Part shown: positions 60,836-64,000 of the stretch, piece after piece
Numbering within the stretch: the first letter of the stretch is position 1
How the letters are laid out: every line of letters begins with the position of its first letter
From: Anaerobacillus alkaliphilus
GTDB lineage: Bacteria; Bacillota; Bacilli; Bacillales; Anaerobacillaceae
Length of the DNA: 64,000 nucleotides
Direction: 5' to 3'
NCBI RefSeq assembly: GCF_004116265.1
Contig: NZ_QOUX01000026.1
Span: 124,001-188,000, forward strand
The notes under the pieces: generated by a model
Databases searched by the model: none
What the model was told of the DNA's origin: nothing
Seen by the model: only the letters and a program-made list of their open reading frames with translations
Translations under genes and position numbers: made by a program

Positions 60836-60865
60836 ATGGTAATAGCAAATTATCACTATTACCAT
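60836..60865 (-). terminator. Terminator behind the HisF-like gene
   Basis: A perfect ten-base-pair stem ATGGTAATAG/CTATTACCAT with a 10-nt loop is followed by TTATTATTTTTC on the minus strand. It separates the sugar-modification genes from the flaG operon. Confidence 0.85.
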
Positions 60866-60948
60866 AAAGATTTCTAAGTATTTTATTTTTCAATACAATG
60901 GATGTAACATTGTTTATTGCATAATCAGTTCTTTTAAGCAAAAATATC

Positions 60949-61725
60949 TTAAACCTTCTCTATGTTTATATTACGTACCGGTATATCTTTTGAAGCTAGG
61001 TAATCTTTAACTTCTTTAGGTGTCTGTTGAGTAAAGCTAAAAATACTTGCAGCAGCAACGGCAGAAGCTTTTGCTTCTAGTATTGCTTCATAAAAATGAT
61101 TAAAATTTCCTGCCCCCCCTGATGCAATAACAGGAATGTTTACTGCCTCAGTAACTAATTTAATTAACTCTATGTCATATCCATTCATATTTCCATCATT
61201 TTGTATTGAAGTAATAATAATTTCTCCTGCTCCAATTTCCTCAACATATTTCGCCCATTCATCTACTTTAATACCTGTTTTTATTGTACCTGAATTCCTT
61301 ACACACTCATAGCTTCCATCTTCCAACTTTAATGCATCAATACCGACAACAACACATTGATTTCCATAAAGACTTGCCACTTCCGTTATTAAACTAGAAT
61401 TTATATAAGCAAATGAATTAATACATACTTTATCTGCCCCAGCTCTTAATAGTTTGGTTACATGATCTATATGACTAATTCCGCCTCCAACAGTCAAAGG
61501 AACAAAACATTCTGAAGATATATCTTTAATGATTTCATAGTCCGGTTCTCTTTTTTCATTACTAGCGGCTATATCAAGCAAAACGAGTTCGTCAACTTCT
61601 CTTCTATTGTATATTTTAATTAGAGGAAGTAAAGTTCCTACGACACGCCAGCTATTAAATGATACACCCTTTACTACACTAAAATTATTCATTAGTATAG
61701 TTGGTATCACTCTAACTTTAAGCAA
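60949..61725 (-). CDS. HisF-like cyclase-fold subunit for sugar amidation
   Basis: A TIM-barrel protein of 258 residues related to imidazole-glycerol-phosphate synthase HisF. Phosphate-binding loops are visible (VGGGISHIDH near 80 and ASGGAGNFNHF near 200), as are ELVLLDI and GIDAL. It is coded next to HisH-like and WbpG-like genes and not in a histidine operon. In Pseudomonas O-antigen and in nonulosonic acid loci this trio provides ammonia for acetamidino formation. The TTG start follows GAGGAG by 7 bp. A histidine role is not excluded but is unlikely given the context. Confidence 0.88.
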   Translation of the reverse strand: MLKVRVIPTILMNNFSVVKGVSFNSWRVVGTLLPLIKIYNRREVDELVLLDIAASNEKREPDYEIIKDISSECFVPLTVGGGISHIDHVTKLLRAGADKVCINSFAYINSSLITEVASLYGNQCVVVGIDALKLEDGSYECVRNSGTIKTGIKVDEWAKYVEEIGAGEIIITSIQNDGNMNGYDIELIKLVTEAVNIPVIASGGAGNFNHFYEAILEAKASAVAAASIFSFTQQTPKEVKDYLASKDIPVRNINIEKV

Positions 61726-61737
61726 AAAATCACTCCT

Positions 61738-62355
61738 CTATAGACTAACAAAGTTTTTTATTACTTGAAATCCAATACGTTGACTTTTTTCCGGATGAAA
61801 TTGTACGCCATATATATTCTGATTTTGGACGATAGAAACAAAATCGTTGCAGTAGGGAGTTACTGCAACTTTGTGTTTTTCTTCTATGACATTAAAGTGA
61901 TAACTGTGAACAAAGTAAAAATCAGACCTATTTGGAACTCCAGCTAGTAAGTTGCTATTATTAATTTTAATAATTTCATTCCATCCCACATGTGGAATTC
62001 TTTCCTCTACACGATTCGGTTTAAGTAGGATTGTCTCACCTGGAATTAAACCTAAACCTTCACATTGATGTCCTTCGTATCCCATGTCAGATAAAAGTTG
62101 CATACCAAGGCATATTCCTAATAAAGGTATTCGATTAATTACAACTGCTTGATTTATTTCCTCAATCCAACCAAACTTATGAAGGTTTTCCATGCCTTTA
62201 TAGAAACTCCCAACGCCTGGTAAGATGATATGCGAAGCTATTTTTAAGTCACTAGGGTTATTAGAAATAAATGGATTAGCCCCACACTCTTGTAAAGCTT
62301 TAAATACCGAACCTAAGTTTCCCATTCCGTAATCAATAATTACTACATTATTCAT
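61738..62355 (-). CDS. HisH-like class I glutamine amidotransferase subunit
   Basis: A 205-residue glutamine amidotransferase that releases ammonia from glutamine. The triad is present: LGICLGMQLL (nucleophile Cys near 82), VQFHPEKSQ (His and Glu near 187), plus the oxyanion loop LPGVGSF. It forms a heterodimer with a HisF-type barrel in the histidine pathway; here it should supply ammonia to the WbpG-like enzyme. The ATG overlaps the WbpG-like stop by one base and the HisF-like gene follows after 12 bp, so the three are coupled. Confidence 0.92.
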   Translation of the reverse strand: MNNVVIIDYGMGNLGSVFKALQECGANPFISNNPSDLKIASHIILPGVGSFYKGMENLHKFGWIEEINQAVVINRIPLLGICLGMQLLSDMGYEGHQCEGLGLIPGETILLKPNRVEERIPHVGWNEIIKINNSNLLAGVPNRSDFYFVHSYHFNVIEEKHKVAVTPYCNDFVSIVQNQNIYGVQFHPEKSQRIGFQVIKNFVSL

Positions 62356-63503
62356 TAGTTATCAAACTTCACTTTAGTTAGATTACCGTCTTTATCTTTT
62401 ACTAGATTGCCATTCCTATCAGTTAAAAACAACTTTTTATTTGTAAAACGATCACATATATTTATAAACTCTTCAATTGTCATATCTAGAGGCTCAAGTA
62501 TTTCGTTAATAGGTTTGCCAAGATAAGTCCATGGGAACTTTCCATCATGTTTACGTACCAGGGATAATGCATCTTCCCGTGTAAGTCTTCCTCTACGTAC
62601 ATGCAGACATGCAATATCTGTTGCTCTACCAAAGCCAAATTTCAAGTATTTAAAATAATCATGAATTCCAGTCTGGTAATTATCTAAGTTCTCATAATTT
62701 ACAATAGAACCTTCTACTATCTTATTATAGGTCTCAAAACCATTTGCTTGCGAAATTAAAGCATTTGTATAACCATCCCAAGGCATAAAGTATCCTAGAA
62801 ATAGTCCCGTTACTCCTACATTACTTAGTTCTTCATCGGTTGGATAATTATAAGGAATTAAATGTTTCTGCTCTATTTCTTCAAGTCCAACTAAATCAGA
62901 TACACGTAACCCTAATAATCCACCAAATTCCTCTAACCATCTTCTATTTAATACATTGCTTTCACTAGCAGTTGCTGGTCCACCGTATTCATTTTGAGAA
63001 TTTTCCCCCCAGATAATAAGAGGTATATTAAATTGAACAGCAGCACGAACAGGCATTGTAAAGATACCTACATGCTCTGGCCATGAAATATCTCCAACAT
63101 GAGTTAAGCCAATTTTGTTTAATTTTGCTCTAACTATAGGGTTTGGCGACATCTCTACAAAGTCAACCCCCAGTTTCTTTATGTTTTCAATATTTCTCTT
63201 CCCGATATCACTTAAATCACAAGTTGTAGCATTTACACATAATGGATTCATGCCTAACTCAAGGAGTCTTATAACTTGGTAAGTGCTGTCTTTCCCTCCA
63301 CTAACAGGTACTATGCAATCCCAATTTGATCCATCCTTTGAGCGATATCGTTCAAGAATATTTAGTAATTCCTGATATCTATCTTCCCAGTTAATCTCTT
63401 TTCTACCTTCAAAGCTTCGACAAGCGCTGCATACTCCACTTTCATCGAGCTTTAAATCAGGTTTAGAACTAGGCATTACACAACGTTTACAATATGTTAT
63501 CAT
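62355..63503 (-). CDS. N-acetyl sugar amidotransferase (WbpG/PseA/LegG-like)
   Basis: A PP-loop ATP pyrophosphatase of 382 residues that adenylates an acetamido group and exchanges its oxygen for ammonia to make an acetamidino sugar. The ATP-binding SGGKDST is near 78, and zinc-binding cysteines lie at the N-terminus (YCKRCVMP and CSACRSF). IIWGENSQNEYGGPA near 170 is typical of the family. The ATG at 63503 has AAGGAG 6 bp upstream; an earlier ATG at 63545 lacks a site and would overlap the methylase gene. Together with the HisH/HisF-like pair it resembles pathways for acetamidino pseudaminic or legionaminic acid. Confidence 0.9.
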   Translation of the reverse strand: MITYCKRCVMPSSKPDLKLDESGVCSACRSFEGRKEINWEDRYQELLNILERYRSKDGSNWDCIVPVSGGKDSTYQVIRLLELGMNPLCVNATTCDLSDIGKRNIENIKKLGVDFVEMSPNPIVRAKLNKIGLTHVGDISWPEHVGIFTMPVRAAVQFNIPLIIWGENSQNEYGGPATASESNVLNRRWLEEFGGLLGLRVSDLVGLEEIEQKHLIPYNYPTDEELSNVGVTGLFLGYFMPWDGYTNALISQANGFETYNKIVEGSIVNYENLDNYQTGIHDYFKYLKFGFGRATDIACLHVRRGRLTREDALSLVRKHDGKFPWTYLGKPINEILEPLDMTIEEFINICDRFTNKKLFLTDRNGNLVKDKDGNLTKVKFDN

Positions 63504-63520
63504 TTTACTCTCCTTAAGAT

Positions 63521-64000
63521 TTAATTTTTGGATAATAGAAACCACGTTATATCATCTTGAGGGAAATTATTATCCTTATGATAAACAAAACCATAATTTA
63601 CTAAATTTAAATCAGGATACTTATTCATCATTTCTCCAGCAAAATCTCTTTTGAAGAGCTTTTCACTATTACCCCTATAATCAATTTCTACAGGTGAAGG
63701 GTTATAATATTCAGCAATACAAATATACTTATTACTCGACTCATACATTAGCTCATATACCAAATTTAGATAATCAGGATTTATATGAATTAACACACCT
63801 CTAGTAAAAACAAAATCTCTTTTATAGTCAACTTTATATTCAAGTATGGAATTATGGTATACCTTTGCTCCTCCCCACTTTTTCAATTCCTCAACAGCTT
63901 CTGAGTTTATCTCCACTCCTGATAACTCTGCTTCAGGATTTAAATGTTTGAGAGCTTTTAGATTTATACCTATGTTACAGCCAAGTTCAAGAAAAGAACT
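63521..64000 (-). CDS. Class I SAM methyltransferase, pseudaminic-acid-associated type, 5' end beyond window
   Basis: The frame is open to the window end, so the N-terminus is missing. From 64000 downwards it reads FLELGCNIGINLKAL, a methyltransferase motif I. GVEINSEAV, FVFTRGVLIHINPD, CIAEYYNPSPVEIDYRG and KLFKRDFAGEMM follow, which match what I know of the pseudaminic acid biosynthesis-associated methylase family. The C-terminus (DDITWFLLSKN) is complete. It lies 17 bp before the WbpG-like gene, supporting a nonulosonic acid locus that continues beyond the window. Confidence 0.88.
   Translation of the reverse strand, partial: SSFLELGCNIGINLKALKHLNPEAELSGVEINSEAVEELKKWGGAKVYHNSILEYKVDYKRDFVFTRGVLIHINPDYLNLVYELMYESSNKYICIAEYYNPSPVEIDYRGNSEKLFKRDFAGEMMNKYPDLNLVNYGFVYHKDNNFPQDDITWFLLSKN

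Noticed and set aside
60949-62355. Histidine biosynthesis (hisF, hisH)
   Set aside because: No other his genes are nearby and both are coupled to a WbpG-like sugar amidotransferase next to flagellar genes, so a sugar amidation role is more likely.

Overview
The window looks like a chromosomal segment of a low-GC, Gram-positive, motile member of the Bacillaceae. The evidence is the strong GGAGG-type ribosome binding sites with frequent GTG and TTG starts, the S-layer-homology (SLH) proteins, a split CapA/CapB-type tyrosine kinase with a PHP-family phosphatase, a flaG-fliD-fliS-fliT cluster with sigma-D-like promoters, and an EpsC-type dehydratase preceded by a probable EAR/epsC leader RNA. Almost everything here builds the cell surface: secreted proteases, a capsule or exopolysaccharide, giant SLH proteins, and flagellar genes with sugar-modification genes. 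Nearly all genes lie on the minus strand; the exception is one protease. I saw no rRNA, tRNA, CRISPR array or intact insertion sequence.

Positions 1-11378 hold two divergent secreted subtilisin-like (S8) proteases. The left one runs off the window and carries a C-type-lectin-like domain, Ig-like domains and an RCC1-type propeller. The right one has a roughly 220-residue insert inside its catalytic domain and a very recent 458-bp internal duplication.

Positions 11820-31630 (read right to left) are a capsule/exopolysaccharide locus. It begins with the chain-length regulator, tyrosine kinase and phosphatase. A palindromic repeat, a 46-residue ORF and a candidate EAR antitermination RNA follow. 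Next come an EpsC-like dehydratase, gtaB, a PIG-L deacetylase, a formyltransferase, the initiating sugar-phosphate transferase, an epimerase, three GT2 glycosyltransferases, a TupA-like ATP-grasp protein, a Wzy-like polymerase, a Wzx-like flippase and a pyruvyltransferase. After a terminator come UDP-glucose dehydrogenase and UDP-glucuronate epimerase. The central Wzx/Wzy/glycosyltransferase part (about 14.6-22.4 kb) is visibly more AT-rich than its flanks, as is typical for exchanged serotype genes. The hairpin terminators inside this long unit are what an EAR element would be expected to override.

Positions 31795-56962 hold an unknown membrane-anchored protein, a small SLH protein and two tandem paralogous giant SLH proteins of about 3880 and 3360 residues. 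Each giant has three SLH domains, a beta-rich region, 16-20 copies of a roughly 72-residue helical repeat, 18-21 copies of a second, different, roughly 67-residue repeat, and a conserved C-terminal cap. Even their sigma-A promoters, long leaders and terminator hairpins are related. This pair is the most unusual feature of the window.

Positions 57365-64000 hold an unknown 128-residue gene, fliT, fliS, fliD and flaG, then a HisF-like, HisH-like and WbpG-like amidotransferase set and a methylase. The last four resemble genes for acetamidino-substituted pseudaminic or legionaminic acid, which suggests a glycosylated flagellum.
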